Assembly: GCF_902726645.1 (NCBI RefSeq)
Contig: NZ_CACVAO010000001.1
Location: 1,860,001 to 1,924,000, forward strand
DNA: 64,000 nucleotides
Source: Halobacillus ihumii
GTDB taxonomy: Bacteria; Bacillota; Bacilli; Bacillales; Halobacillaceae
Reading direction: 5' to 3'
The notes below the pieces were generated by a model. It saw nothing but the letters and a program-made list of their open reading frames with translations. It made no database searches and had not been told where the DNA came from. Shown here piece after piece: positions 10,201-19,840 of the stretch (positions are counted from its first letter, which is position 1; every line of letters starts with the position of its first letter). The position numbers were made by a program, and so were the translations under genes.

Positions 10201-11858
10201 AGATTCCCTTCCGCTCCAATTGTCGTTTCAACCATTGTGATGATTTTTTCACGGATGGCATCTATCGGTGGATTCGTTACCTGAGCAAAAAGCTGTTTAA
10301 AGTAGCTATATAAAAGTTGAGGTTTTTTCGATAGCACGGCGAGCGGAGAATCGTAGCCCATTGAACCAACTGGGTCTTTCCCATCTGAAACGAGTGGAAT
10401 CAATATTTTATTTAATTCCTCAGTTGTATATCCAAAAGCCAATTGATGATCAATCAAATTCTCAACCTGTGAAGTCGGCTGATGGGAAGGTTCTGGCAAA
10501 TCTGCTAAATCCCATTTATACTCATCCAGCCATTCTCGATATGGTTGTTCACCGGCAATTTGCATTTTAATGTCTTCATCCGGAATAATTTTGCCTTTTT
10601 CTAAATCAACTAGCAGCATTTTTCCTGGATGTAACCGATCTTTATATTCAATATCATCAGCAAAAATGTCTAAGGCTCCTACTTCAGAACCAAGTACAAT
10701 CATGCCGCCTTTTGTGACGTAGTATCGTGCTGGTCTCAATCCATTACGATCTAAACAGGCACCAATTTGTTTTCCATCTGTATAAGCCAGTGCTGCCGGC
10801 CCATCCCACGGTTCCATGAGACAGCTATGGTACTCATAGAAGTCTTTCTTCTGTTCATTGATAGACTCATCGTTTGACCACGGTTCTGGTACCATCATCA
10901 TAGCTGTATGAGCTAGGGATCGCCCTGACAAGTAAAGAAATTCAAATGCATTGTCAAACATCGAGGAATCACTGCCATCATCATCAATAATCGGCAGCAG
11001 TTTATCGAGATCCTCTTTACTGAAATGTTCCGACTCACAAAGTTGCTGGCGAGCCCTCATCCAGTTCACATTCCCTCTAAGAGTATTAAACTCACCGTTA
11101 TGAATGGTGTAACGGTTAGGGTGGGAACGTTTCCAGCTCGGGAACGTATTTGTACTAAAGCGTGAATGCACTAAAGCAAGAGCAGTCTTAAAATCAGGAT
11201 GATTTAAATCAATATAAAATGAATCCATTTGTTCGGGTACGAGCATCCCTTTATAGACAATGGTGCTTGTTGATAGGCTCGACAAATAAAAGTCATCGTA
11301 ACCATCCATCTTGGCAATAGTCGTTTCAGCACGTTTACGAATAATATATAACCTGCGTTCGAAGTCCATTCGATTTTTTACACTTTTATTAGGAGCAATG
11401 AAGGCTTGCCGAATAAATGGTTTAGTCTTTTTAGCATCTTTGCCGACAAAGGAATCGTTAACTGGTACTGTGCGCCAGCCAAGGAAGGTCTGCCCCTCAT
11501 CTTCGACAATCTGCTCAAACATTTCCTTACACTTCATACGTTTATCATGATTATAAGGAAGGAATAACATCCCTACACCGTATTCGCCTTCAGCCGGAAG
11601 TTCAATATCTTCTTTTTCACACTGTTTCTCGAAAAAATAATGAGGGATTTGCGTTAATATTCCCGCTCCATCCCCTGTACTTATGTCGGCAGCCTGGCCG
11701 CCACGGTGTTCCAAGTTACAAAGAATCGTTACGGCATTTTCAACAATGCTATGTGATTTTGTCCCATCTATATTTGCAATCATACCTATACCGCAGGCCT
11801 CATGTTCAAAGTCTGGATGATATAATCCTTGTGCTATAGGATAGCCATTCTTCTGCAT
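7266..11858 (-). CDS. gltB: Glutamate synthase large subunit
   Basis: The 1530-residue alpha subunit (called gltA in B. subtilis) makes two glutamates from glutamine and 2-oxoglutarate. Cys22 in HEACGIG becomes the N-terminal nucleophile of the class II amidotransferase domain after a short propeptide is removed. A central domain follows, then the FMN-binding synthase domain with [13 protein letters not shown] and the 3Fe-4S cysteines in [12 protein letters not shown]. The C-terminal GXGXG helix domain includes [16 protein letters not shown]. The chosen ATG has a GAGGGGG site. No gltC-type LysR regulator is next to it, unlike B. subtilis. Confidence 0.97.
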   Translation of the reverse strand: MQKNGYPIAQGLYHPDFEHEACGIGMIANIDGTKSHSIVENAVTILCNLEHRGGQAADISTGDGAGILTQIPHYFFEKQCEKEDIELPAEGEYGVGMLFLPYNHDKRMKCKEMFEQIVEDEGQTFLGWRTVPVNDSFVGKDAKKTKPFIRQAFIAPNKSVKNRMDFERRLYIIRKRAETTIAKMDGYDDFYLSSLSTSTIVYKGMLVPEQMDSFYIDLNHPDFKTALALVHSRFSTNTFPSWKRSHPNRYTIHNGEFNTLRGNVNWMRARQQLCESEHFSKEDLDKLLPIIDDDGSDSSMFDNAFEFLYLSGRSLAHTAMMMVPEPWSNDESINEQKKDFYEYHSCLMEPWDGPAALAYTDGKQIGACLDRNGLRPARYYVTKGGMIVLGSEVGALDIFADDIEYKDRLHPGKMLLVDLEKGKIIPDEDIKMQIAGEQPYREWLDEYKWDLADLPEPSHQPTSQVENLIDHQLAFGYTTEELNKILIPLVSDGKDPVGSMGYDSPLAVLSKKPQLLYSYFKQLFAQVTNPPIDAIREKIITMVETTIGAEGNLVDPQPDSCRKIRLQTPILTNVELEKLRQQKIEGFEAETLSILFDTTGESDQMEQTLESLFTQADQAIGNGKTLLILSDRGIDENHAAIPALLAVSGLHHHLIRQGTRTKVSLLVESGEPREVHHFATLLGYGAEGINPYLAYESLGALIDKGDINVPSLEEAVDRYIHSVSDGVIKVLSKMGISTIQSYRGAQIFEAVGVHPEVIDKYFTRTASRLGGIGLNIIEKEVRIRHDRGFGDHRTSGRKLDAGDEFQYRGNGEDHQYNPKTIHTLQHACRTNDYQLFKKYSKLLTDETNNLQSLRGLISFKQRGSIPIEEVESVEDITRRFKTGAMSYGSISQEAHEALAVAMNRVGGRSNTGEGGEDPDRFTPDENGDSRRSSIKQVASGRFGVTSDYLVNADEIQIKIAQGAKPGEGGHLPGKKVYPWIAEVRGSTPGVELISPPPHHDIYSIEDLAELIHNLKNANPRARVSVKLVSAVGVGTIAAGVAKGRADLVLISGYDGGTGAAPRTSIKHTGLPWEIGLAETHQTLMLNRLRDRIVVETDGKMMTGRDIIVATLLGAEEYGFSTAPLVVLGCVMMRVCHLDTCPVGVATQNPELRKKFGGDPEHVANFMRFIAQEARELMAELGFRTVNEMIGRTDVLRTNEAVDHWKAKGVDLSALLYQPEVDPSVGHYAMNKQDHGLDKTLDHEELIPLCKKALDHQEPVRGTGSIRNIHRVTGTTLGSEITRRYGAAGLAEDTIQLTFKGSAGQSFGAFIPRGMTLRLVGDANDYVGKGLSGGKIIVNPSRKSTFIPEENTIIGNVSLYGASAGEAYINGLAGERFCVRNSGAEVVVEGVGDHGCEYMTGGKVVVLGGTGRNFAAGMSGGVAYVLDDSKVSFENKCNQELVHVQQLTDQQEIDELQELVRKHVNYTHSPKGQRILEDWEEMVPRFKRVIPKAYLEVQNRIKTLKDQGLNNFDAEMQAFEESKQEKKPVEA

Positions 11859-12207
11859 TCCAGGTCCCCCTCATCTACGTTTTCATTGTAGTGTTAAAAT
11901 TCTGTCTTTTGCAGTTTTTTACTAGTATAGCATGAAAATAATCCTTCTTCACGCGTCAAAGACGGATTTTCCTGAGTCTTAACCATAATTTTCGGAAAAT
12001 ACAAACTATTTTAAATTCCATTAAACTACTGAATTCATTGACTTCAAATAAATTGCTCAAAAAATGTAAGCGTATCCATTCTTGTTCAAAAAAAATTTAA
12101 ATTTTTCTTTAACTATTAGGAATTTACCCTGAATTTAATTTAAAAAAAGGACTATTGGTAAAGAAGTTGAATGAGTCAAATAGGAAGTTGAAAGAAGGTG
12201 ATCTGGA
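11859..12207. other. Intergenic region between divergent gltB and P1 peptidase
   Basis: This is about 350 bases of AT-rich DNA between divergent genes. On the minus strand an extended -10 element, TGCTATACT (11932-11924), lies about 65 bases from the gltB start and may be its promoter; the -35 match is poor, as is common for activated promoters. I see no RNA gene, repeat or short coding sequence here. Confidence 0.4.
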
Positions 12208-13269
12208 ATGCATGGTCAAAATAGAATTCGGGATTATGGTGTTACGGTCGGAAAATTACCTATAGGATACTATAATTCAATTACTGATGTAGACGGAGTC
12301 ACAGTTGGCCACGTCACTTTAAGCCAGGGAGAAATGCAAACCGGCGTAACTGCTATCCTCCCCCACCAAGGAAACTTATTTAAAGAAAAGCTAATTGCCT
12401 CATGTCATATTTTGAATGGGTTTGGCAAAACAATGGGAACAATTCAAATGAAGGAACTAGGAACTCTTGAAACACCAATCCTATTAACCAACACGTTAAA
12501 CACCGGTACTGCCTTCTTAGCCCTGACAAAGTATATGATGGCGGACAACCCTGAAATTGGACGAACAACAGGAACACTTAACCCGGTGGTAGGGGAATGT
12601 AATGATATGTATCTCAATGATATCCGCGCCCAGTTTGTAGAAGAGCACCATGTTCTCTCAGCGTTGACTCAAACCTCTGCTGAATTTCATGAAGGAGCTG
12701 TCGGTGCTGGAACAGGAATGGTCAGTTATTCGTTGAAAGGTGGAGTTGGAACAGCTTCCAGGGAAATGAATCTAGAACATGGCAGCTACACACTCGGAGT
12801 GTTAGTGCTCGCAAATTTTGGAATGCTGAGCGATTTAAAGATTAATGGACGAGCAGTTGGACAGGAGTTAAAAAAGGCAATTGTTCCACCCTCTGAGGAA
12901 GAAGATAAAGGGTCAATTATGGTAATCATCGCTACAGATCTACCCGTATCCGAAAGGCAGTTAAATCGAATTATCAAACGATCTGTAACAGGTTTATCCC
13001 GGACTGGATCAACCATTTCGAATGGAAGCGGTGATATCATTATAGGGTTTTCTACGGCCGCAAAAATCCCCCATGAACGGCCGTCTCAATGCCTCACTAC
13101 ATCGATGATTCATGAACAAGACATCGACACAGCGTTCAGGGCTGCGGGAGAAGCAACGGAAGAAGCTATACTGAATGCTTTGATTACAGCCACCCATAAA
13201 ACTGGACGAGATGGGAATGAAAGACCGATTTTATCAGACTTACTTACAAAGTATAATATTACGTTCTAA
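12208..13269 (+). CDS. P1/DmpA-family N-terminal-nucleophile aminopeptidase
   Basis: This 353-residue protein belongs to peptidase family S58 (DmpA, BapA), enzymes that self-cleave into two chains and hydrolyse small N-terminal amino-acid amides, D-amino-acid esters or beta-peptides. The start RIRDYGVTVG, the GAVGAGTGMVSY segment and VLVLANFG all fit. The predicted autocleavage site is Gly235-Ser236 in DKGSIMVIIATD, which would make Ser236 the nucleophile. No signal peptide is seen, so it acts in the cytoplasm. It stands alone between gltB and purU, and its substrate is not evident. Confidence 0.88.
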   Translation: MHGQNRIRDYGVTVGKLPIGYYNSITDVDGVTVGHVTLSQGEMQTGVTAILPHQGNLFKEKLIASCHILNGFGKTMGTIQMKELGTLETPILLTNTLNTGTAFLALTKYMMADNPEIGRTTGTLNPVVGECNDMYLNDIRAQFVEEHHVLSALTQTSAEFHEGAVGAGTGMVSYSLKGGVGTASREMNLEHGSYTLGVLVLANFGMLSDLKINGRAVGQELKKAIVPPSEEEDKGSIMVIIATDLPVSERQLNRIIKRSVTGLSRTGSTISNGSGDIIIGFSTAAKIPHERPSQCLTTSMIHEQDIDTAFRAAGEATEEAILNALITATHKTGRDGNERPILSDLLTKYNITF

Positions 13270-13276
13270 ACATAAA

Positions 13277-13305
13277 GAGAGCGCCCCAATATAGGACGCT
13301 CTCCT
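13277..13305. terminator. Hairpin between P1 peptidase and purU
   Basis: GAGAGCGCCC pairs with GGACGCTCTC with one mismatch. It lies between convergent genes and the T-runs are weak, so it is probably a two-way terminator of modest strength. Confidence 0.6.
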
Positions 13306-13314
13306 CATAATTTC

Positions 13315-14214
13315 TTACAGCACAATTGTCTTGTTTTCGTAAACGATGAGACGATCTTCCAACGCCCATTTCACACCGCGGGCCAACACACTGCGCTCAA
13401 CGGAACGCCCTTTCTTTTTCAGGTCCTCTACATTATCACGATGGTTAACACGTATAATATCCTGTTCAATAATCGGACCTTCGTCCAAATCATTCGTCAC
13501 GTAATGGGCTGTAGCTCCAATCAGTTTTACACCCCGTTCAAAAGCACGTTTATGTGGGTTAGCTCCAATAAAGGCCGGCAAGAAGGAATGGTGGATATTA
13601 ATAATTTGTGCCTTATGTGCTGCTACAAACTCTGGCGTTAGAATTTGCATATAACGGGCAAGCACAATCAATTCAACATCATAGTCCCTCAACAACTGGA
13701 GCTGCTTTTCCTCGACCTCTTTGCGAATATCCTTGTTGGCAGGGATGTAATAGAAGGGAATATTGAAGGATTCTACAATCTCACGGCATTCCTCATGATT
13801 ACTAATCACAACGACAATATCCGTCATCAGATCCCCGCTTTGCCATTCCAGCAAAAGTTCACGTAAGCAATGAAGTTCTTTGGATACAAAAATAGCGGTT
13901 TTTTTGACATCATGGAGGAAATGAATTTCCCAATCCATTGAAAATTTGTCAGCAATATCCTCGAATTGTTCTTTTAGTACTTGTCCTTTTTCTTGCAAAT
14001 CTGGACATTCAAATTCCATCCGAATGAAAAATGTTCCGCCTTCATGGTCCGTTGTAAATTGATTAGATTCGATGATGTTAGCACCATTTTTCTTTAAAAA
14101 TAGTGACATGGCCGATACAATCCCGGGTTGGTCAGGACATTTAATGAGCAGTCTACCCTTATTTTGGTTTTTTTCTAGAAAATCATCAATGTGCTCTTGA
14201 ATATATGATTTCAT
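13315..14214 (-). CDS. purU: Formyltetrahydrofolate deformylase
   Basis: This 299-residue enzyme hydrolyses 10-formyl-THF to THF and formate, balancing one-carbon pools. An N-terminal ACT domain (about residues 20-95, KCPDQPGIVSAMS) precedes a formyltransferase fold. The catalytic Asn/His region is INIHHSFLPAFIGANPH, and the Asp lies in the DLDEGPIIEQD segment. Full length. It is a single gene, flanked by a terminator and a regulator read in the same direction about 135 bases upstream of its start. Confidence 0.95.
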   Translation of the reverse strand: MKSYIQEHIDDFLEKNQNKGRLLIKCPDQPGIVSAMSLFLKKNGANIIESNQFTTDHEGGTFFIRMEFECPDLQEKGQVLKEQFEDIADKFSMDWEIHFLHDVKKTAIFVSKELHCLRELLLEWQSGDLMTDIVVVISNHEECREIVESFNIPFYYIPANKDIRKEVEEKQLQLLRDYDVELIVLARYMQILTPEFVAAHKAQIINIHHSFLPAFIGANPHKRAFERGVKLIGATAHYVTNDLDEGPIIEQDIIRVNHRDNVEDLKKKGRSVERSVLARGVKWALEDRLIVYENKTIVL

Positions 14215-14349
14215 ATTATAATCACCCTTCTTATATTTACTGTACTAAGTATAATCGTTTAACGGCAACATGACATCACCTAATATTGGTAATCTCAATG
14301 GGAGAAGCTTTATAAACAGAGTGTCAGGGCTGTTCAAATGGATCGATAT

Positions 14350-15714
14350 TTAGATTTGGAATTTTTTTAGTTTTTCATAAAAGCTCGATTTACCTAAACC
14401 TAATCGACGAGCAGCTTCCAGCTTATTCCCGCTAGTTTGCTCTAGCGTATTTTCAATTGCCTTTCGTTCGGTATTTTCTAATATTTCCTTCAACGTTACA
14501 CCTCCGACTGCAGATAGAGGAGGAGATTGCAGATATCCTGGTAAATCATTCATCGTAATAGTAGAGGAATGACACAAATGTACAGCAGCCTCGACTACAT
14601 TCTCAAGTTCCCGCACATTTCCCTGCCATTTGTACTGCTGAAATCGCTCCAGAACTTCTGAGGTGAATGCCGTCACTCTTTTCCCAGTCCGATTCGTAAC
14701 TTTCCGGAGAAAGAAATCGGCCAGCATCAAGATATCCTCAGGTCTTTCTCTTAAAGGAGGGATATCGATTTGAATCACATTAATCCGATAAAATAAATCC
14801 TCTCGGAACCGCTTTTCCTCCACTAGCTTCTCAAGGGATTTATTAGTAGCCGCTACAATTCTTATATCTATTTTTTGAGGATGAACTGCACCCACTGCTT
14901 CGACCTCTTTCTCCTGCAAAACTCTCAACAGCTTCACTTGGACATTAAGAGGCATATCTCCTATTTCATCGAGAAAAAGTGTCCCTCCATCTGCAAGCTG
15001 AAACTTTCCTAACTTCCCGCCTTTTTTCGCTCCAGTAAAAGCTCCCTCTTTGTACCCGAATAATTCTGACTCTATTAAATTCTCCGGAATTGCGGCACAA
15101 TTCACCTTAACAAACGGCTTCGTGTGGCGTTCGCTCAGCAGATGAATGCTATGAGCAAACAATTCTTTTCCTGTACCACTTTCCCCATTTAATAGGACGG
15201 ACACATCACCAGGCGCAATTTGTTTAATCGTTTCCTTTAGCTGTATCATTTTAGGGGAATTAGCTTCAATGTCATGAAGCGAGTACACTGTACCATGATG
15301 GCCCCTCATTTGTTCACGATAGAACTCCAGCTCTAACAATAAGTCTTTGATGTGACTATTTAACATCATCCACTCTTTTGTATCCCGGAACAATACAGTT
15401 CCTACTGCTCCAACTACTTCCTTCCCTGACATCACAGGAATCCGGTTGGCAATCATGTGATTACCACGAATGAACTGGAGGTCTGCAATTTCTTCCTTTC
15501 CAGTACTTGCGACAATGTGCATGCGAGTGTTTTCGATCACATCTGTTACATGTTTGCCAATCACTTCAGATTCACTGACCTCCAGAAATCTGCAGTACGT
15601 TTTGTTCATATATGTCACGACACCCTTGCGATCCACTACTACAAAACAATGATAGGCATTCTCCAGAATAGTTTCAAAAAGCTCGTCTTTATATTCACCT
15701 TTTACACTTAACAC
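14350..15714 (-). CDS. PAS-domain sigma-54-dependent transcriptional activator
   Basis: This enhancer-binding protein of about 454 residues has an N-terminal PAS sensor (about 15-130), a short linker and an AAA+ domain with Walker A GESGTGKE, the sigma-54 contact loop GAFTGA and Walker B DGGTLFLDEIGD. A Fis-type helix-turn-helix (EAARRLGLGKSSFYEKL) sits at the C-terminus. I chose the GTG at 15714 because TGGAGG lies 9 bases upstream; an ATG at 15747 gives 11 more residues with a weaker site. It resembles RocR/BkdR-type regulators, but no obvious target operon or -24/-12 promoter is adjacent, so its signal and targets are unknown. Confidence 0.88.
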   Translation of the reverse strand: MLSVKGEYKDELFETILENAYHCFVVVDRKGVVTYMNKTYCRFLEVSESEVIGKHVTDVIENTRMHIVASTGKEEIADLQFIRGNHMIANRIPVMSGKEVVGAVGTVLFRDTKEWMMLNSHIKDLLLELEFYREQMRGHHGTVYSLHDIEANSPKMIQLKETIKQIAPGDVSVLLNGESGTGKELFAHSIHLLSERHTKPFVKVNCAAIPENLIESELFGYKEGAFTGAKKGGKLGKFQLADGGTLFLDEIGDMPLNVQVKLLRVLQEKEVEAVGAVHPQKIDIRIVAATNKSLEKLVEEKRFREDLFYRINVIQIDIPPLRERPEDILMLADFFLRKVTNRTGKRVTAFTSEVLERFQQYKWQGNVRELENVVEAAVHLCHSSTITMNDLPGYLQSPPLSAVGGVTLKEILENTERKAIENTLEQTSGNKLEAARRLGLGKSSFYEKLKKFQI

Positions 15715-15883
15715 ACCTGGCAACCTCCACATAATAAAATAGTTCATTTCCTGTGTTTCCTATAACGGTAAGCGCTCTCAGTAATGGAGAATAAAAAAAC
15801 TTTAACCCACCTATACCTTCCCTACTTATAATATTGTCTGACTTTTCCCCCTTTTTCAAGTAAAGAAGGCAAGATCATTATTT

Positions 15884-15944
15884 CCCACAAAAACCCACCT
15901 CAGGTCATCCAAAATTTGGATGACCTGAGGTGGGTTTTTGTGGG
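15884..15944. terminator. Perfect 30-bp inverted repeat, bidirectional terminator
   Basis: The arms 15884-15913 and 15915-15944 are exact reverse complements around a single central base. Poly-A and poly-T stretches lie inside both arms, so either strand could form a terminator. It lies downstream of the GbsR-family gene and upstream of the sigma-54 activator. The arms are unusually long and perfect. Confidence 0.75.
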
Positions 15945-15976
15945 GTTGTTTGAATATTATGTATTTTATACAATGC

Positions 15977-16016
15977 GGGCCTCTCCCCTAATAAACATTG
16001 TTATTCTGGAGAGGCG
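15977..16016 (-). terminator. Second hairpin just after the GbsR-family gene
   Basis: GCCTCTCC and GGAGAGGC pair around an AT-rich interior that can itself pair. It starts within 10 bases of the stop codon of the gene at 16025. Confidence 0.5.
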
Positions 16017-16024
16017 TTATTCTT

Positions 16025-16582
16025 TTATTCGTCGTCTTTATCAATGGGAATCATTTCGAACAATTCCCCGCTCTCAATGGAATCAACCAGCTTTTGAAGC
16101 CAATGATAGTAAGGCTTGGAATCTTCCAACTTCATATAGGTGTGTTCTGCTTCCTGCCTTAAGCCTTCGTCCAAATCTTTATCCTCGAGAAGATGGCCGA
16201 GTTTTTGTTGTGCTTGCTTAATAGCATCCAAATTAACTTTAGCTTCTCTCAACAACTTATTTGTAAAAAAGTTCGAGAAGAATTGAAAGAAATCCTTTTC
16301 TGCCACAAAAGTCTGCCTGCGTGTTCCTTTACGAAATGTTTGTTTGACAATGTTGTACTCCTGCAGCTTTTTCACGCCTGTACTCATGCTGGGTTTACTC
16401 ATGCCAAGTTTCTCACGCATCTCATCTAATGTCATATCCTCTTCAAAATACATCGTTCCGTATAAATTACCGGCACTTCGTGTCACACCATATAAATCCA
16501 TGGTCTCCGCAAGCGAGTCGATCACATAAGCCTTCGCCTCTTCAATAGAAGTACGAGCTTGATCATTATTTACGTTCGACAT
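16025..16582 (-). CDS. GbsR/MarR-family transcriptional repressor
   Basis: This 185-residue winged-helix regulator resembles B. subtilis GbsR and OpcR, choline-responsive repressors of glycine betaine synthesis and choline uptake. Typical stretches are DLYGVTRSAGNLYG, MTLDEMREKLGMSKPSMS (the recognition region) and a C-terminal helical part. No betaine or choline gene is within the window, so the targets must be elsewhere. The ATG has a GGAGG site, and a recognisable sigma-A promoter lies 58-85 bases upstream. The family call is firm; the effector is inferred. Confidence 0.85.
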   Translation of the reverse strand: MSNVNNDQARTSIEEAKAYVIDSLAETMDLYGVTRSAGNLYGTMYFEEDMTLDEMREKLGMSKPSMSTGVKKLQEYNIVKQTFRKGTRRQTFVAEKDFFQFFSNFFTNKLLREAKVNLDAIKQAQQKLGHLLEDKDLDEGLRQEAEHTYMKLEDSKPYYHWLQKLVDSIESGELFEMIPIDKDDE

Positions 16583-16639
16583 TTACAACCTCCTCAAACG
16601 ACAATAATTAATTATATTAAATTTTTTCTTTACAAACTT

Positions 16640-16667
16640 ATCTTAACGAATAATCTCAGGTTGTCAA
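16640..16667 (-). promoter_or_regulatory. Sigma-A promoter of the GbsR-family gene
   Basis: On the minus strand TTGACA (16667-16662) and TAAGAT (16645-16640) are 16 bases apart, 58 bases from the start codon. Confidence 0.65.
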
Positions 16668-16772
16668 ATCGTAGAAGGTTATGAATGGTTTTATACACGC
16701 TGTTTTAACGAAGTATAAGCAATGTTTGATCCTAATAGAGGTTAGGGGCAGTTCAGAAAAACCTCTCCATAC

Positions 16773-16803
16773 AAAAAAGACCTCCGTGAAAGAGGTCTTT
16801 TGT
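16773..16803 (-). terminator. Intrinsic terminator after intracellular protease
   Basis: AAAAGACCTC and GAGGTCTTTT form a stem with a 7-base loop and a T-run on the minus strand, 9 bases after the protease stop codon. Confidence 0.85.
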
Positions 16804-16811
16804 GCATTAAG

Positions 16812-17813
16812 TTATTTAGTAGAATAGGATGGAGCTGATCTCGCAGGTTTCCTATTATGAGTACTAAATAAACTATCTAATTTATCTTGTAGTGCTAATG
16901 ATAACAGGCCATTTCCCTCTGCTACCTTGGAATGGCCCAGAGACACTGTTCTTTTTACTAATTGTGAAAAGATCTCAGCCTCTGTCATACGACGCTGAAA
17001 TTGCTCTTCTGCTAAACTAATAATTAAGGCCAAAGCACCAGATACATGAGGGGTTGCCATGGAAGTTCCTGATAACTTAGCATACTTTCCTTCGAGATAA
17101 GTTGATAGAATTTCTACACCAGGCGCTACGAGGTCAATCTCATTATTTGTATTGGTAAACTCCGCCAGGTTGCGTTCAAAGTCAACAGCCCCCACTTGAA
17201 TCACTTCATTATAAGCCCCAGGGTAACCGTATTCTGGTGTGTCTCCGCGTCCATCACCTGAATTGCCAGCAGCGCAAACAACTGAAATGTCATGTTTCAG
17301 CACAGCATCCTTAATGACTGTGTGAAGTTCGGGAATGTCCTTAGGGCCTCCCAGAGACATTGACATCACTCTTACTTTCTCACCGTTTGGCCCAGTCCAG
17401 TTTGCTGCATACTCAATGGCATCAATGATCCATTGCATCTTACCGCTGCCCTCACCAGTGAGCACCTTTAAAATAAGAAGATTTGCCTGAGGAGCTGCAC
17501 CGACTACTCCGCTTCCATTTTCAATAGCAGCCACAGTTCCTGATACATGAGTTCCATGTCCATTGTTGTCGCTGAAATTCGTTTCGTCCCCATCATAATC
17601 CGTGGTGAAGTTTTTCCCACCGATGATACGACCTTTAAGGTCAGGGTGATCTGTCTGGCAGCCTGTATCAATAACAGCAATGACATTCCCCTTGCCTTGT
17701 TCGGTACGCTCCCAAAGTGCAGGAGCTTCAATCATCTCAATTCCCTTCGGTACTTCTGAGGTCGTTTCCAGCACTTCTTCCGTACGGTACGGAATCAAAC
17801 TCACTTCACTCAT
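16812..17813 (-). CDS. isp: Intracellular subtilisin-type serine protease (ISP)
   Basis: This 333-residue S8 peptidase has no signal peptide. The catalytic triad is Asp49 ([12 protein letters not shown]), His86 (NGHGTHVSG) and Ser251 ([12 protein letters not shown]). The N-terminus carries LIPY (residues 6-9), the inhibitory propeptide motif of Bacillus intracellular serine proteases, which blocks the active site until removed. ISPs degrade cytoplasmic protein in late growth and sporulation. The length is close to IspA. An extended -10 box lies about 90 bases upstream. Confidence 0.93.
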   Translation of the reverse strand: MSEVSLIPYRTEEVLETTSEVPKGIEMIEAPALWERTEQGKGNVIAVIDTGCQTDHPDLKGRIIGGKNFTTDYDGDETNFSDNNGHGTHVSGTVAAIENGSGVVGAAPQANLLILKVLTGEGSGKMQWIIDAIEYAANWTGPNGEKVRVMSMSLGGPKDIPELHTVIKDAVLKHDISVVCAAGNSGDGRGDTPEYGYPGAYNEVIQVGAVDFERNLAEFTNTNNEIDLVAPGVEILSTYLEGKYAKLSGTSMATPHVSGALALIISLAEEQFQRRMTEAEIFSQLVKRTVSLGHSKVAEGNGLLSLALQDKLDSLFSTHNRKPARSAPSYSTK

Positions 17814-18120
17814 GATTTTCCCTCCTAGAATTGGATTGTAGTACTTTCAGGTTGTGCGCACTTGCTAGATTACCAAGGTATATATTGGAAATCTTACACA
17901 CTATTATATCATTCGATTAAAGTCAGAATAATATGTCAATGTACTCAAAATATTCTATTCCTCTAGTACTAGAATCGTAAGTGCGTTTATCTCGAAAGGC
18001 TATCATTTAATTTGACTGTTTTCTAAAGGGTTGCTGTTTTAGCGCAAGAACTATCACTGTTAGGGACAAAAGTTTAGGTCAACCAACCATAAACTGAAGG
18101 TTTTCCTGTTATGACTTCAT
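17814..18120. other. Intergenic region upstream of isp
   Basis: About 307 bases separate the isp start from the cblS stop. On the minus strand TGATATAAT (17911-17903) is an extended -10 element that could drive isp; no good -35 is paired with it. Nothing else is recognisable. Confidence 0.4.
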
Positions 18121-18828
18121 TTATTCAATAGAAAGCTTGTATTTACCAGCTAAATGAACTAGTTCATCCTTATATTGCTTATCAAAGGTAATCATAAAAC
18201 TAGTCGATGGTCCGCCAGAAGCTTTTTCATCAAAAGGAATGTCTAAACCCCTATTTTTCCAGCCATTTCTTTGTTTCAATTCCTGGATACTTTGCTGGAT
18301 GCCCTTTGAACCAACAGGTAAAATCTCATATACCCATTTTTGCTTACTCACTTCTACAAACAATTCAAGCGGAGCAATTTTCTCAGGGTGTGCTAGTACC
18401 TCTTCCCCAACAAGCGGTTTCCCAATGAGCGCCACACCGCTCATTTCCGGGGAAATACCGATTCTCTTTTCACTAGTTTCAACCCACCCCAATATAGATA
18501 AGCTGATCGCCGACTGACTCAGTGCCATATTCGATTCAGTACTTCCGGTAATATCCAGAGTGTACCCAAGTGAATGACCAAGGTTTCTAACGGTTTGTTC
18601 AAGCTCATCCCATACTTCGTCGCCAACAAAATTACTGATAGTGACAGCAAACGGAGCTGCCCCTACTGCTAAACAATCCATAAACGATACACGAAATAAA
18701 GACTCTGCCACGGTTTCATAAGGAACGTGAACAATATCATCGGTTTTTGAACCGATCCCCCCTGCGTTATCAGTGGCAATGACTAGCTCACGTTCCTTAT
18801 CAACTGAGATAAACAAAGGCTGTCCCAT
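18121..18828 (-). CDS. cblS: Alpha-ribazole kinase CblS (PurM-like ATP-binding protein)
   Basis: The roughly 235-residue protein has the PurM/AIR-synthase-like signature (IATDNAGGIGSKTDD, then MDCLAVGAAPFAVTISNF and DITGSTESN). In Firmicutes, CblS phosphorylates salvaged alpha-ribazole to alpha-ribazole phosphate for CobS, replacing CobT. Its place as last gene of a cobalamin cluster supports this. I chose the ATG at 18828, four bases after the adenosyltransferase stop; a GTG at 18843 is possible but lacks a binding site. The usual partner transporter gene cblT is not in the window. The assignment rests on family resemblance and context. Confidence 0.78.
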   Translation of the reverse strand: MGQPLFISVDKERELVIATDNAGGIGSKTDDIVHVPYETVAESLFRVSFMDCLAVGAAPFAVTISNFVGDEVWDELEQTVRNLGHSLGYTLDITGSTESNMALSQSAISLSILGWVETSEKRIGISPEMSGVALIGKPLVGEEVLAHPEKIAPLELFVEVSKQKWVYEILPVGSKGIQQSIQELKQRNGWKNRGLDIPFDEKASGGPSTSFMITFDKQYKDELVHLAGKYKLSIE

Positions 18829-18832
18829 TGGA

Positions 18833-19420
18833 TTACTCTTCACCTTTTGATTTTTTCTTCACAGACCGAAAAACTTTTGCACTGCGAATGTACTCCACAT
18901 CCTTCGTTTCAAGGACCATGTTCACATAACGTGCTAATGCGAAGAAATAATCAGAAAGCCGATTTAAATAAGTTAAGCAGACAGGATGAATAGTTTCAAT
19001 TTTTTGCAGAGAAACGACAAGACGCTCGGCACGTCTGGTAACCGTGCGGGCAATGTGTAGTGTTGATGCTGCAGGGGATCCCCCCGGCAAAATAAATCGT
19101 TCCAACTCAGGAGACTGTTTTATGTAATCATCCATGCGCTGCTCGAGCCACTCAACGCTTTCCTCCTGAAGCTTGAAAGGCCTGTTTGATTTTTTATTTG
19201 CCAAATCACTGCCACAGTCGAATAGTTCATGCTGTACTTTCTCAAGCTCCTCTTGAACATCCGCAAAACGGGGATCGCTCAACTCTGAACGAGCTTTCCC
19301 GACAAAACTATTCGCCTCATCAACTGTTCCATAAGCTTCTACACGTACATCATCTTTATCTACTCGTCCGCCAATCACACTCGTTTGTCCTTTGTCACCT
19401 GTTTTTGTATATAATCTCAT
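18833..19420 (-). CDS. pduO: PduO-type cob(I)alamin adenosyltransferase
   Basis: This 195-residue enzyme transfers the adenosyl group of ATP to cob(I)alamin to make coenzyme B12. N-terminal TKTGDKGQTSVIGG binds ATP, YGTVDEANSFVG follows, and the helix with HIARTVTRRAERLVV is the family hallmark. The gene has a strong AGGAGG site and lies 12 bases after the CobU-like gene. Length is normal. Confidence 0.93.
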   Translation of the reverse strand: MRLYTKTGDKGQTSVIGGRVDKDDVRVEAYGTVDEANSFVGKARSELSDPRFADVQEELEKVQHELFDCGSDLANKKSNRPFKLQEESVEWLEQRMDDYIKQSPELERFILPGGSPAASTLHIARTVTRRAERLVVSLQKIETIHPVCLTYLNRLSDYFFALARYVNMVLETKDVEYIRSAKVFRSVKKKSKGEE

Positions 19421-19432
19421 ATGGATTTCCTC

Positions 19433-19840
19433 CTATTTTAATTGTTCAGAAATGCCAAACCACAATCGAAAGACCCGCTTGGCATCATTTGTGATTTGCT
19501 GATAAATAAATCCTGTTCTATCTCTCCATAAACGGTCACGCTGCTGCACCGGAACAATCCCTCCTGTGATATCTGTTCCAATCATCACTAGCTGGCGGGC
19601 AGGATCAGTTCGTTCCCATCCCATCAATGAATAATAAAATGCCTCCCAGAGTCGATCTGCTGCTTCTTCCGGCTTCGTGCAATCCTTTTGAATCATTTCC
19701 TCCAGATTATTAACGATCAGCAAGGAAGTTCCCACTGTTGCAGGTATCTGTCCCTCTTTCAAAATTGTGTAATCGCTGTCATAGTCCTCTATGACCCAAT
19801 CTAGCTTGCCGTTATATGCTCCACCTGTGACAAAATCCAT
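19433..19840 (-). CDS. Short CobU-like protein with degenerate P-loop
   Basis: At 135 residues this is shorter than CobU (about 180), yet both ends resemble it. FVTGGAYNGKLDW replaces the P-loop GGxRSGKS/T, and the C-terminus (TDITGGIVPVQQRDRLWRD) resembles the CobU/CobP guanylyltransferase region. The Walker A Ser/Thr is Leu, so ordinary kinase activity is doubtful. A full CobU is encoded at 22.6 kb in the same operon. It has its own strong AAGGAGGG site and overlaps cobC by 40 bases, so it is a translated gene and not debris. Its role in cobinamide salvage is inferred from context. Confidence 0.75.
   Translation of the reverse strand: MDFVTGGAYNGKLDWVIEDYDSDYTILKEGQIPATVGTSLLIVNNLEEMIQKDCTKPEEAADRLWEAFYYSLMGWERTDPARQLVMIGTDITGGIVPVQQRDRLWRDRTGFIYQQITNDAKRVFRLWFGISEQLK

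Noticed and set aside
16605..16623. AT-rich near-palindrome downstream of the GbsR-family promoter as an autoregulatory operator
   Set aside because: Symmetry is imperfect, and AT-rich DNA gives such patterns by chance.
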